A DNA stretch of 40,238 bases, taken from the IMG/VR virus record IMGVR_UViG_3300036791_000334, positions 1 through 40,238 of that record; one strand, 5' to 3'. A program made the position numbers and the translations under genes. This DNA is from a virus. Numbering within the stretch: position 1 is the stretch's first letter; each line of letters begins with the position of its first letter. Shown one piece after another: positions 8,301 to 14,019 of the stretch. Under the pieces are notes generated by a model. That model ran no database searches, was not told the origin of the DNA, and was given only the letters and a program-made list of their open reading frames with translations.

Positions 8301-8668
8301 GCGTCGAGAATCCCGACCCGGGGGAGAGCCAAGTGCTCCGGATTCATTTCGGCGCCTACTGGCGCGCGTGGCGCTGGCTGCGGAACCAGTTCACACCGAC
8401 GAGCCTCGCCGCGGTCGGCACGATCCTCGCCGCCGCCGGCGGCTACGTCGTGCACCTCCGGCAAGAGGTCGCGGTCGTGCGCGAGCGCGTCGTCGTGCTC
8501 GAGACGCGCGTCGTGCCGGTGCTCACCTCCTCGACCGAGGTCGCGGTGCTGAATCAGCGCGTCGACGATCACGAGGCGCGCCTCGGCAGAATAGAGTCGG
8601 ACTGGATCGACGCCCGTGACGCTGCCGGTCGGCCGCCCGTGGCACGGCACAAACTGCCGGGCCGGTAG
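8297..8668 (+). CDS. single-pass membrane coiled-coil protein, possible i-spanin
   Basis: 123 aa from ATG 8297, ATGA-coupled to the preceding gene. One membrane segment (about residues 35-52, LAAVGTILAAAGGYVV) follows a positively charged N-terminus (WRAWRWLRN). Then comes a helical heptad-like region (LRQEVAVVRERVVVLETRV, then LNQRVDDHEARLGRIE). That topology and the place at the end of the lysis cassette fit an inner-membrane spanin (Rz-like) that links to the outer membrane. No overlapping lipobox-bearing Rz1 partner was found, so the assignment is tentative. Confidence 0.5.
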   Translation: MSVENPDPGESQVLRIHFGAYWRAWRWLRNQFTPTSLAAVGTILAAAGGYVVHLRQEVAVVRERVVVLETRVVPVLTSSTEVAVLNQRVDDHEARLGRIESDWIDARDAAGRPPVARHKLPGR

Positions 8669-8721
8669 TGGCGGGGGGCGGCGGCGCCGCTCCTAGAGCC
8701 TCCTATTGCGTCGTGAGCGAT

Positions 8722-8748
8722 CCGGCCGGAGGAGCACCTCGCGGCCGG
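8722..8748. terminator. hairpin between convergent genes
   Basis: CCGGCCG at 8722-8728 pairs with CGGCCGG at 8742-8748 in the 97-base gap between the convergent ends of the lysis block and the zinc-ribbon gene. No T tract follows on either strand, so intrinsic termination is doubtful. Nothing else is visible in the gap. Confidence 0.3.
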
Positions 8749-8765
8749 TAGGGAGGCGATCGGCG

Positions 8766-8987
8766 CTACAGCTCGCCGACGTTGAGCGGCTCGAGCTTCC
8801 CGGGATAGGCGGCGAGCGTGCGCCACATGGCGCGACAGTCGAGACAAACCACCTCGCTATAGCGGCTCGGCGTATAGCGCCGCCCGTTGAAGGCGGAATG
8901 ATTGCAGCGCCATGCGGTGACGCGCCACCGACGCGCCTCGAGCGGCTTGCCGGCCTCGGGGCACCGGCAGATCGCGCCGCCGCTCAT
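8766..8987 (-). CDS. zinc-ribbon-like phage protein
   Basis: 73 aa on the minus strand. Cysteines occur as CRC (7, 9), RCNHSAFNG (28) and CLDC (48, 51), suggesting one bound zinc. The phrase CNHSAFNGRRYTPSRYSEV followed by CL.C...W recalls small phage proteins of unknown function. The start overlaps the end of the upstream HTH gene, so the two are probably cotranscribed. It may bind nucleic acid or protein. Confidence 0.55.
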   Translation of the reverse strand: MSGGAICRCPEAGKPLEARRWRVTAWRCNHSAFNGRRYTPSRYSEVVCLDCRAMWRTLAAYPGKLEPLNVGEL

Positions 8988-9358
8988 GCGACGCGCCGGG
9001 CGACCGCGACGCGCGTCACGGTGCCGGCCCGACCTTTGTGACGCCGCTCACGCTGACCGACGAGCGCCTCGACTGCCAGCTCGACGACCCGCGGGATCAC
9101 CTTCTCGCCGGCGAGGTAGTAGCGGAACATGCGCGCCGAGAGCCCGAGGTGCCGCGCCGCCGCGGCGGGCGTGAGGTCGGCGATCGCGAGCATCGTCCGC
9201 AGGCCGTCGGAGGTAAGCGCCGAGCCGCGCAGCCAACGGTGCACCGCGGAGCCTTGCACGCCGTACTCCCGGGCCGCGGCCTCGACCCCGTGCTCCCGGG
9301 CGTGCGCGATGAGCGCCGCAAGCTCCCGCGGAGTAAAGACTTTTTGCCGTTTCGTCAT
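8984..9358 (-). CDS. tandem helix-turn-helix regulator
   Basis: 124 aa with two HTH-like segments. Residues 11-45 (ELAALIAHAREHGVEAAARE, then GVQGSAVHRWLRG) resemble a transposase/resolvase-type HTH. Residues 63-95 (LTPAAAARHLGLSARMFRYY, then LAGEKVIPR) resemble an XRE-type HTH. A basic tail follows. The ribosome site is GAGGGGAAT. An intrinsic terminator lies just upstream, so its message may be limited by read-through from the DUF932 gene or come from its own promoter. It is a candidate to bind the operators at 10573-10588 and 10878-10893, which is an inference. Confidence 0.6.
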   Translation of the reverse strand: MTKRQKVFTPRELAALIAHAREHGVEAAAREYGVQGSAVHRWLRGSALTSDGLRTMLAIADLTPAAAARHLGLSARMFRYYLAGEKVIPRVVELAVEALVGQRERRHKGRAGTVTRVAVARRVA

Positions 9359-9372
9359 GGGATTCCCCTCTC

Positions 9373-9404
9373 AAAAAAGAGCGGGGCGCATCGGCCGCCC
9401 CGCT
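9373..9404 (-). terminator. intrinsic terminator after the DUF932 gene (minus strand)
   Basis: On the minus strand AGCGGGGCG (9404-9396 side) pairs with CGCCCCGCT over nine base pairs with a 7-base loop, followed by six T residues (plus-strand A at 9373-9378). This is a strong Rho-independent terminator for leftward transcription. It lies directly upstream of the ribosome site of the HTH gene. Confidence 0.8.
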
Positions 9405-9405
9405 G

Positions 9406-9421
9406 TGTTTCACGTGGAACG
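9406..9421. promoter_or_regulatory. parS-like ParB-binding site
   Basis: TGTTTCACGTGGAACG matches the chromosomal parS consensus (TGTTNCACGTGAAACA or its complement) at 15 of 16 positions; only the final base differs. It lies between the stop codon of the DUF932 gene and its terminator, outside any coding sequence. Other CACGTG words in the window match poorly and are in codons. No parA or parB gene is visible, so a bound protein would have to be the host ParB. Confidence 0.6.
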
Positions 9422-9422
9422 C

Positions 9423-10508
9423 TTAGGCCGCCTCGGCGAGCACCTTCCAGTCATTCGCCGGCAGCTCGATCACCGCGCCGCCGAGCTTCTCGAACTCGGT
9501 CGCGCGATCGTAGTCGGCGACGTCCGCCGCGAGCCGCGTGACTGCCCATTGCAGGCCGTATTGCGTCATTTCACCGGAGTCGACGAGGTGCCGCAGGAGC
9601 CCGCCGGTCTCGTCCTTCGTGAGCCCGTTCTTCTTGCCGAAGACCTCGACGACGTCCGCGGGTGCCTTCGTGATCTTCTTGCCGCGAGCCTCGATCATGC
9701 GATCGGTCACCTTGGCGAAGATCTTGCCGTCGGTCATCGCCGTTACCTGATCGCGGACCAAGCTCCAAAAGGCCGCATCGTCGAGCCGCCGAGTCGAGTC
9801 GCTGACGAACTCCTCGACCGACTCCTCGACCGTGACGCGCTTCCCGAGGTGCACCTTCACGAGCCCGTCGGTGCGGAAGGTCGCAAGGTTCGTGCACTGC
9901 TCCTCGAAGATCCCGGGGAGGAGCTGCACCGAGCCGGCGCCGACATCGGAGCCGCGAATGGTGAGCGCCCCGATCACCTTGCGCACGAAGAAGTTATGCC
10001 CGACGCCCATCTTCAGGCCTTCGGGAATCTCCAACTCGCGATCGAGCCAAGGGCAGAGCGCCTTGATATACATCTGAGTCTCGGACAAGTTGCACGAGGT
10101 GATCTGCGCGCCGGCCTTCTTCAGCACCGGCAGCACCGCGTCGGCGAGATCGTAGTTATCGAGCGGCCGGTAGCCGTTGGACACGACCGCGCGCACCGCG
10201 CCCGGGATGGTGCGCACCATGTGCTGACCGGGCTCTCGCTGAAAGAGAGCGTCGACGGTCGCCTTCAAGAGATCGGGATGCTTGCCGGCGAGCCGATCGA
10301 AGAACGGGACCGGAATCCCGACTTTGTCGGCGAGCTGGCGGCGGGCGTGAGTCGTCAGCTCGAAGGGCTTCGGCTGCCCGGCGATGACGATGCTCTTCGC
10401 ATCGGGCGTCATCGCGAGCTTGCGCGTGTCGGCGACGAAGTCTTTCGCCGTGCGCTTTACCTCGGTGAGTTGGGTCGCGAGATCTACAAGAGTTAAACCG
10501 GTTTTCAT
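9423..10508 (-). CDS. DUF932-family phage protein
   Basis: 361 aa, ATG 10508 with ribosome site ACTGAGGGGAATAT. The pattern fits the DUF932 family of phage and plasmid proteins. It has a short N-terminal helical part, FELTTHARRQLADKVGIPVP, then VRAVVSNGYRPLDNYDLADA in the core, and a C-terminal helical region. The biochemical function is unknown. Such genes are often strongly transcribed early genes in phages and plasmids. It is the first gene of the leftward block, transcribed from the divergent control region, and is followed by the parS-like site and a terminator. Confidence 0.7.
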   Translation of the reverse strand: MKTGLTLVDLATQLTEVKRTAKDFVADTRKLAMTPDAKSIVIAGQPKPFELTTHARRQLADKVGIPVPFFDRLAGKHPDLLKATVDALFQREPGQHMVRTIPGAVRAVVSNGYRPLDNYDLADAVLPVLKKAGAQITSCNLSETQMYIKALCPWLDRELEIPEGLKMGVGHNFFVRKVIGALTIRGSDVGAGSVQLLPGIFEEQCTNLATFRTDGLVKVHLGKRVTVEESVEEFVSDSTRRLDDAAFWSLVRDQVTAMTDGKIFAKVTDRMIEARGKKITKAPADVVEVFGKKNGLTKDETGGLLRHLVDSGEMTQYGLQWAVTRLAADVADYDRATEFEKLGGAVIELPANDWKVLAEAA

Positions 10509-10568
10509 ATATTCCCCTCAGTACACCGGGAAAGCGCCCGGCCGCACCGGCGGTATGCCGGCACTCAT

Positions 10569-10598
10569 AGTATGCAATGGTTGCACAGTAGGCCGCAA
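10569..10598 (-). promoter_or_regulatory. candidate leftward promoter for the DUF932 gene
   Basis: On the minus strand a TTGCGG -35 word (10598-10593) and a CATACT -10 word (10574-10569) are separated by 18 bases. The operator copy at 10573-10588 covers the spacer. The predicted start would give a leader of about 50 bases ending in GAGGGGAAT before ATG 10508. The match to sigma-70 consensus is moderate. Confidence 0.4.
10573..10588 (+). promoter_or_regulatory. operator copy 1 (TGCAA-N3-TTGCA)
   Basis: TGCAATGGTTGCACAG is the exact reverse complement of 10878-10893. Each copy contains the near-palindrome TGCAA-N3-TTGCA. This copy overlaps the leftward promoter. The arrangement suggests one dimeric repressor controlling both directions. 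Confidence 0.5.
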
Positions 10599-10671
10599 CG
10601 GCTAAATCGCTGTGCGGTGCGTCAGACTTTCGGGCCGAAACCTTAAAAGGCGCGAGCGTTTAACAATGTAG

Positions 10672-10691
10672 CCGAAAAGGCGCCTTTTCGG
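10672..10691. repeat. 20-bp perfect palindrome
   Basis: CCGAAAAGGCGCCTTTTCGG reads the same on both strands with no loop. It lies centrally in the control region and shares the AAAAGGCG core with the two CCTTAAAAGGCG repeats on either side. It is likely a protein-binding site rather than an RNA terminator, since no T tract follows. Confidence 0.6.
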
Positions 10692-10781
10692 ATCGCGTAT
10701 AACGCAATAGGAAGGCCAAGGCGCGGCGCGCCGACCCTACCCGCTACCTCGCTATCCCCCCGGTTTTTGTTGCGATGCGTC

Positions 10782-10794
10782 AATCAATGACTTG
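10782..10794 (+). promoter_or_regulatory. consensus IHF-binding site
   Basis: AATCAATGACTTG matches the IHF consensus WATCAANNNNTTR at every specified position. It lies between the central palindrome and the rightward promoter, where a sharp bend could bring the two distant operator copies together. In a GC-rich genome such a match is uncommon in non-coding sequence. Confidence 0.45.
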
Positions 10795-10877
10795 CGCGCG
10801 AAAGCTCATGTATGCGGCGCGTCATGTAAGGATTTCCGACAGCCGCCTTAAAAGGCGTGAGGATCGCCTCTTATGTG

Positions 10878-10893
10878 CTGTGCAACCATTGCA
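10878..10893 (-). promoter_or_regulatory. operator copy 2 (TGTGCAA-N3-TTGCACA)
   Basis: CTGTGCAACCATTGCA is the inverted copy of 10573-10588. Here the dyad is longer, TGTGCAA-CCA-TTGCACA at 10879-10895, with seven-base arms. It overlaps the -35 word of the rightward promoter, as expected for a repressor site. Confidence 0.5.
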
Positions 10894-10917
10894 CACCGCG
10901 GCGCCGGCGCTCATACT
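10889..10917 (+). promoter_or_regulatory. candidate rightward early promoter
   Basis: TTGCAC (10889-10894) and CATACT (10912-10917) are separated by 17 bases. The -10 word is part of CATACTATG, which is mirrored as CATAGTATG at 10566-10574 near the leftward promoter. Transcription would start near 10924 and give a short leader ending in the GAGGG ribosome site for ATG 10957. Confidence 0.45.
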
Positions 10918-10956
10918 ATGGGCGTCGAGAAAATCTACCAACTGAGGGCAACTCCG

Positions 10957-11229
10957 ATGACCAACGCCAGCACCGCAAACCCGAGCGCACCGGGCGTCAT
11001 GACGCAGAAGAATCCCAACGGCCGCAAGCATCATTTCATGTGCGGCGGCCCGACGCTGCATCAGGCTCGCTACTACATCGCATGGGAGCGCGCGACGCCC
11101 GGCTTTACCTTTTGGTGGCACGGCGACGGGCGCGTCGTGCAGCTCACGCGCCCCGACGACTACCGGCCCGGATGCGTGCCGCCGACCGACCCGGCGATCC
11201 TCGCCGCCCGCGTCGCCGCGCTCGGCTGA
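10957..11229 (+). CDS. early-region protein, unknown function
   Basis: 90 aa from ATG 10957, preceded by ACTGAGGGCAACTCCG, the leader style shared with the other early genes; an upstream in-frame ATG at 10873 lies inside the operator and is unlikely. The sequence has an aromatic central part (YYIAWERATPGFTFWWHGDG). No family recognised. It is the first gene of the rightward early block and is followed by an RNA hairpin repeated after the next gene. Confidence 0.55.
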   Translation: MTNASTANPSAPGVMTQKNPNGRKHHFMCGGPTLHQARYYIAWERATPGFTFWWHGDGRVVQLTRPDDYRPGCVPPTDPAILAARVAALG

Positions 11230-11235
11230 GCCGAT

Positions 11236-11272
11236 CGCCAAGCGCAGGGCAGGGATGCCCGGGCGCTTCGCG
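11236..11272 (+). repeat. intergenic hairpin repeat, copy 1
   Basis: These 37 bases recur at 11806-11842 with one difference, which falls in the loop. The core folds as AAGCGC paired with GCGCTT (11240-11268) around an inner GGGC/GCCC stem. There is no T tract. Each copy follows a stop codon and precedes a GAGGGGA ribosome site. Probably an RNA element (processing, stability or attenuation) spread by duplication. Confidence 0.6.
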
Positions 11273-11304
11273 ATCTGCTCACCAACAACACCGAGGGGAT
11301 TCCA

Positions 11305-11799
11305 ATGACCAACACGAAGAAGCGCCTGCCTTTCAAGGTCGAGCACTCGCCGGCGAGCGAGGCGATCACGCACGTCGAGCTTTGGTACGACCGCAAATCT
11401 CGCAATTGGATCGCGCAGGCGAAGAACGCCGACGACTTCCAACAAGGCAACGCCGAGGTCTGGTACACGAAGGAGCAAACGCTCGAGTGCGCGCGCCTCA
11501 TGTGGCCCGGCGTCAAGATCGTGCACACCGACCCGACCGGCGAGCGCGTGCTGCATACCTACGCCGCCGCCGCGACGGCTCGCGTCGGTGCTGACGCCTA
11601 CGATCGCGAGACCGGCAAGCGTTGGTGCGTGACCGCGGTCGCGCCCGGCTTCGTGACGCTCACGAGCTACGCGAGCGGCGCGCAGTGCACGGTCGCGCCC
11701 GCTGACTTCGGCCGCGACTTCAACGGCAGCGCCGTCGAGGCCGACGAGCCAAGCGACGAGGTGCCGGAGTGGAAGCGCGAACGCGCGCAGTGCGGCTGA
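11305..11799 (+). CDS. early-region protein, unknown function
   Basis: 164 aa from ATG 11305 with ribosome site CCGAGGGGATTCCA. N-terminal half: HVELWYDRKSRNWIAQAKNA and QTLECARLMWPG, a compact alpha/beta-looking segment. The second half (TGKRWCVTAVAPGFVTLTSY) looks like a small beta barrel, followed by an acidic tail. No family recognised. It is flanked on both sides by copies of the same hairpin repeat, so this gene and the repeat may have moved together. Confidence 0.55.
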   Translation: MTNTKKRLPFKVEHSPASEAITHVELWYDRKSRNWIAQAKNADDFQQGNAEVWYTKEQTLECARLMWPGVKIVHTDPTGERVLHTYAAAATARVGADAYDRETGKRWCVTAVAPGFVTLTSYASGAQCTVAPADFGRDFNGSAVEADEPSDEVPEWKRERAQCG

Positions 11800-11805
11800 G
11801 CTTTC

Positions 11806-11842
11806 CGCCAAGCGCAGGGCAGGGACGCCCGGGCGCTTCGCG
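11806..11842 (+). repeat. intergenic hairpin repeat, copy 2
   Basis: Second copy of the 37-base element at 11236-11272, with C instead of T at the single variable loop position. The paired stems (11810-11838) are unchanged. The leader ACTGAGGGGAATCCG and ATG 11873 follow. Confidence 0.6.
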
Positions 11843-11872
11843 GTGCGCTTCGCACCTACTGAGGGGAATCCG

Positions 11873-12469
11873 ATGACCATCTTCCAGACCATCATGACCG
11901 CGGTGCGTGACGCCCGCGCCGGCTGTCAGGCCGACGCCGAGCGGCAGCGCCGCGACTTTCGCTTTCAGCAATGGCGGCAGACCGAGCTAGTCGGCGCCAA
12001 CTCCGACGGGCGCGTCCGCGAGCCGATCTTCTTCGACTCGACGCACCGGCTCACGAAGGCGAACCTCCGCGACGGGATGCGCTACCTCGCCGAGCACGGC
12101 GCGAACTCCTTCTCGCTGCAGGGCGGGATCGACGGCGGCGATCGCATGAGCACCTTCGCCGACGGCGACTACTCGCCTTATATCGCGGAATGGGAGGTCG
12201 ACCTCGACCCGTTCGTCGACGACCTCGGGATCTCGATCCTCGCGCGCTGCGCGTATCGCGACTGCCGCGCGCCGATCCCGGCCTCGGGCTGCATCGGCGT
12301 CTCGACCTCGCGGCTCGACTCCCGCACGCGCATCTGCTCGCGCTGCGGCACGCGCGAGGCGCTCTCGGGCGAGGCGCTCTTCGCCGAGCCGCGCTTCGCC
12401 TCACTGCCGGCCGAGGCGACGCAGCTCACCGACGAGATCCGGGCGAGCTTCCCGAAGGCGGCGCCGTGA
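11873..12469 (+). CDS. early-region protein with zinc-binding cysteines
   Basis: 198 aa from ATG 11873 (leader ACTGAGGGGAATCCG). The central part is a soluble alpha/beta sequence (RLTKANLRDGMRYLAEHGAN). The C-terminal third has CAYRDC (126, 131) and CSRCG (155, 158), a probable zinc ribbon or knuckle. No named family recognised. It is coupled by GTGA overlap to the next gene. Confidence 0.55.
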   Translation: MTIFQTIMTAVRDARAGCQADAERQRRDFRFQQWRQTELVGANSDGRVREPIFFDSTHRLTKANLRDGMRYLAEHGANSFSLQGGIDGGDRMSTFADGDYSPYIAEWEVDLDPFVDDLGISILARCAYRDCRAPIPASGCIGVSTSRLDSRTRICSRCGTREALSGEALFAEPRFASLPAEATQLTDEIRASFPKAAP

Positions 12470-12774
12470 CCCGCGCCGACTCCCGGGCCGTGCTCGCCGC
12501 CTACGCGATCGACGTCGCGGCTGCCGCGCCGGTGCGCTTCGGTAAGCACGGGCACACGTGCTACATCCCGCGCGCGCTCGTGAAGGCGATCCGCGCGGAG
12601 CTTGACCGGGCCGGCATCGACTGGCGGGCGATGGTGAAGGCGCGCATCGCGGCCGACCTCGAGGCTCGGGCGGAGCGCGCGGCGCGCAGCACGCGGGCGC
12701 AGACGCAGGCCGAGGTCGACGCGCACGCCGAGGCGGAGATCGACGCACGGATCGCCGAGGCGGCCGACGGGTGA
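12466..12774 (+). CDS. early-region basic helical protein, unknown function
   Basis: 102 aa from GTG 12466, overlapping the previous stop (GTGA). The N-terminal half contains FGKHGHTCYIPRALVKAIRA. The C-terminal half is a continuous charged Ala/Glu/Arg-rich helix, likely a coiled coil. No family recognised. It is the last gene before a strong terminator. Confidence 0.5.
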   Translation: MTRADSRAVLAAYAIDVAAAAPVRFGKHGHTCYIPRALVKAIRAELDRAGIDWRAMVKARIAADLEARAERAARSTRAQTQAEVDAHAEAEIDARIAEAADG

Positions 12775-12795
12775 GAGCGTTCGCGCCGAGTCTTA

Positions 12796-12822
12796 AGGCC
12801 GCCTTCGGGCGGCCTCTTTTTT
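12796..12822 (+). terminator. intrinsic terminator
   Basis: AGGCCGCC and GGCGGCCT form an 8-bp stem closed by a TTCG tetraloop (12796-12815), followed by CTTTTTT. A textbook Rho-independent terminator for the early rightward genes. Confidence 0.9.
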
Positions 12823-12954
12823 GGTGCGCGTGAAAAACGCGAAAAGCTGTCAAGCGATTTATTTCGCGCCCGACGCGTCAGACAGTTAGGAGTTAGGTCG
12901 AGCCCGTTTCGCGGAGTCGGCGAAGAGGCGCGTGAGATAATGGTGCCAGCTCGA

Positions 12955-12998
12955 GCACTCGCTCGAGTGCGGACGCCGGGAGCTACCAACTCCCGGCG
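12955..12998 (+). ncRNA. structured 5' leader with two hairpins
   Basis: Two adjacent dyads precede the gene at 13038: GCACTC/GAGTGC at 12955-12970 and CGCCGGGAG/CTCCCGGCG at 12974-12998 (nine base pairs, 7-base loop). No T tract follows. They lie 39 bases before the start codon, upstream of the ACTGAGGAGATTCC leader. A GATAAT word at 12936-12941 could be a promoter -10. This may be a translation-controlling or stabilising leader; a protein-binding operator is the alternative. Confidence 0.35.
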
Positions 12999-13037
12999 CC
13001 GCTCGCTCTCTAACAAACTACTGAGGAGATTCCAAAC

Positions 13038-13289
13038 GTGAGCAAGTCTACTCGCAAGCGGATGTCGGCGGAAGAACGGGCGCGCGAGGAGCGCCTCTCG
13101 AAGAAGCTCGGGCTCGCCGAGGCGGCGGTCAAGCGCTCGAGATCGCGGCTCGTGCGCTCCTTCGGAGCGTGGCAACGGGCGGAGCTGCAGCTCGCCCGCA
13201 CGATCAAGGCGATCGAGCGGCCTCCGGTGCCGGTCGACACCTCGGGCGGCACGCCGTTCGATGACGTCGAGAAGCTCCGCACGGCGTGA
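13038..13289 (+). CDS. small basic helical protein, unknown function
   Basis: 83 aa from GTG 13038 with ribosome site ACTGAGGAGATT. It is Lys/Arg-rich and helical in the first 60 residues (RMSAEERAREERLSKKLGLA), with a short acidic C-terminus. It stands alone between two intrinsic terminators with its own probable promoter and a structured leader, so it is independently controlled. A small nucleic-acid-binding or host-takeover protein is possible; no family recognised. Confidence 0.55.
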   Translation: MSKSTRKRMSAEERAREERLSKKLGLAEAAVKRSRSRLVRSFGAWQRAELQLARTIKAIERPPVPVDTSGGTPFDDVEKLRTA

Positions 13290-13307
13290 CGGGATAGTCC
13301 GCGGAGC

Positions 13308-13342
13308 AAGGCCGCCTCGGCAACGGGGCGGCCTTTTTCTTT
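13308..13342 (+). terminator. intrinsic terminator
   Basis: AAGGCCGCC (13308-13316) pairs with GGCGGCCTT (13327-13335) around a 10-base loop, followed by TTTCTTT. Terminates the single-gene unit at 13038. Confidence 0.85.
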
Positions 13343-13353
13343 CCGGTGAAGGG

Positions 13354-13383
13354 CGGCAGACTTTGGCACGCTCCGGTCTGCCG
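13354..13383. terminator. hairpin at convergent gene ends
   Basis: CGGCAGAC (13354-13361) pairs with GTCTGCCG (13376-13383) around a 14-base loop. It lies downstream of the leftward block ending at 13403. No T run follows on the minus strand, so it may aid termination or protect the RNA 3' end. Confidence 0.35.
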
Positions 13384-13402
13384 GCGGAGTGAATCGTGCG
13401 CC

Positions 13403-13585
13403 TTAGCTTCTCCGATCCGGGCGAGCTGACAGTAGCGAGGCGACCCGTGCCTTCGCGATCGCGGCCTCGACGATCTCTGAGGGGGCAGATCGAGCGTCGA
13501 GGTCGCGGGGCGACTCCTTGAAGCGCCGAAACGGGCGCGTGACGACGAACATCACGAGCCCGAGCGCGAGGCCTTCGGCGATCAT
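13403..13585 (-). CDS. small membrane protein, 60 aa
   Basis: 60 aa from ATG 13585, overlapping the upstream gene by ATGA. One N-terminal membrane segment (IAEGLALGLVMFVVTRPF) is followed by a basic RRFK stretch and a soluble tail. It is the last gene of the leftward recombination block. Function unknown. Confidence 0.55.
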   Translation of the reverse strand: MIAEGLALGLVMFVVTRPFRRFKESPRDLDARSAPSEIVEAAIAKARVASLLSARPDRRS

Positions 13586-14019
13586 GCGAAGAGATCCGGC
13601 CCGGGCTCGGGCGTCGGGCGACGCCGCGGCCGAGGTGGCGGCGGCGGCTGGCGATGGAAGGCCGCGCGCAGCGCGTCGACGCCGGCGACCATCGAGCGCG
13701 CGAGCTTTTCCTGCAGCTCGCAATGCTGCTCAAGCTCTTCGACCGTGCGCGCGATGTAGTAGCCGCCGGCGCTCGAGCGCGTGCTCACGACCGGCACGCC
13801 GAGCGCGCGCTGCAGGAGAAAGACGGCCTTGCGCAAGTGCCGCAGATTCGCATCGCTCGGCGGCTTGTCGAGCTTGCGCAGCAGCACGAGCGCCGGGAGC
13901 GCCGTGCTCTCGCCGCGGCCGAGGTGCGCGGCGATCGCCATGAATGACGCCGGGCACGAGTGCGGCTCCTCGGTGAGCGGATCGGTCCACTCGTGCAACG
14001 GCTCGCGCTCGGCGCTCAT
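13582..14019 (-). CDS. winged-helix-like protein, unknown function
   Basis: 145 aa from ATG 14019, which overlaps the previous stop (ATGA). Residues about 30-85 (ALVLLRKLDKPPSDANLRHL, then LLQRALGVPVVSTRSSAGGY) read like a winged helix with a final GGYYI strand. A helical segment and a Pro/Arg-rich tail follow. It could be a DNA-binding regulator or a recombination accessory protein. The family is not certain. Confidence 0.45.
   Translation of the reverse strand: MSAEREPLHEWTDPLTEEPHSCPASFMAIAAHLGRGESTALPALVLLRKLDKPPSDANLRHLRKAVFLLQRALGVPVVSTRSSAGGYYIARTVEELEQHCELQEKLARSMVAGVDALRAAFHRQPPPPPRPRRRPTPEPGPDLFA

Larger units (their letters stand above)
10509..10956. promoter_or_regulatory. divergent early control region
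   Basis: This 448-base gap is the longest gene-free stretch. It holds facing promoters near each end, a mirrored pair of 16-bp operator copies (10573-10588 and 10878-10893), and a 20-bp perfect palindrome (10672-10691). It also holds two copies of CCTTAAAAGGCG (10641-10652 and 10846-10857), a TATAAC word at 10698-10703 and a consensus IHF site (10782-10794). It separates the leftward DUF932 block from the rightward early block. Local AT content is higher than in neighbouring genes. A role as a switch is likely; a role as a replication origin is possible but less supported than the site at 17975. Confidence 0.65.

Noticed and set aside
9129-10496. Long plus-strand open frame antisense to the DUF932 gene
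   Set aside because: High GC content leaves antisense frames open; the minus-strand protein has recognisable family sequence and a proper ribosome site.
10873-10956. Upstream ATG 10873 for the first early gene
   Set aside because: It would start within the operator and promoter; ATG 10957 has the shared leader and ribosome site.
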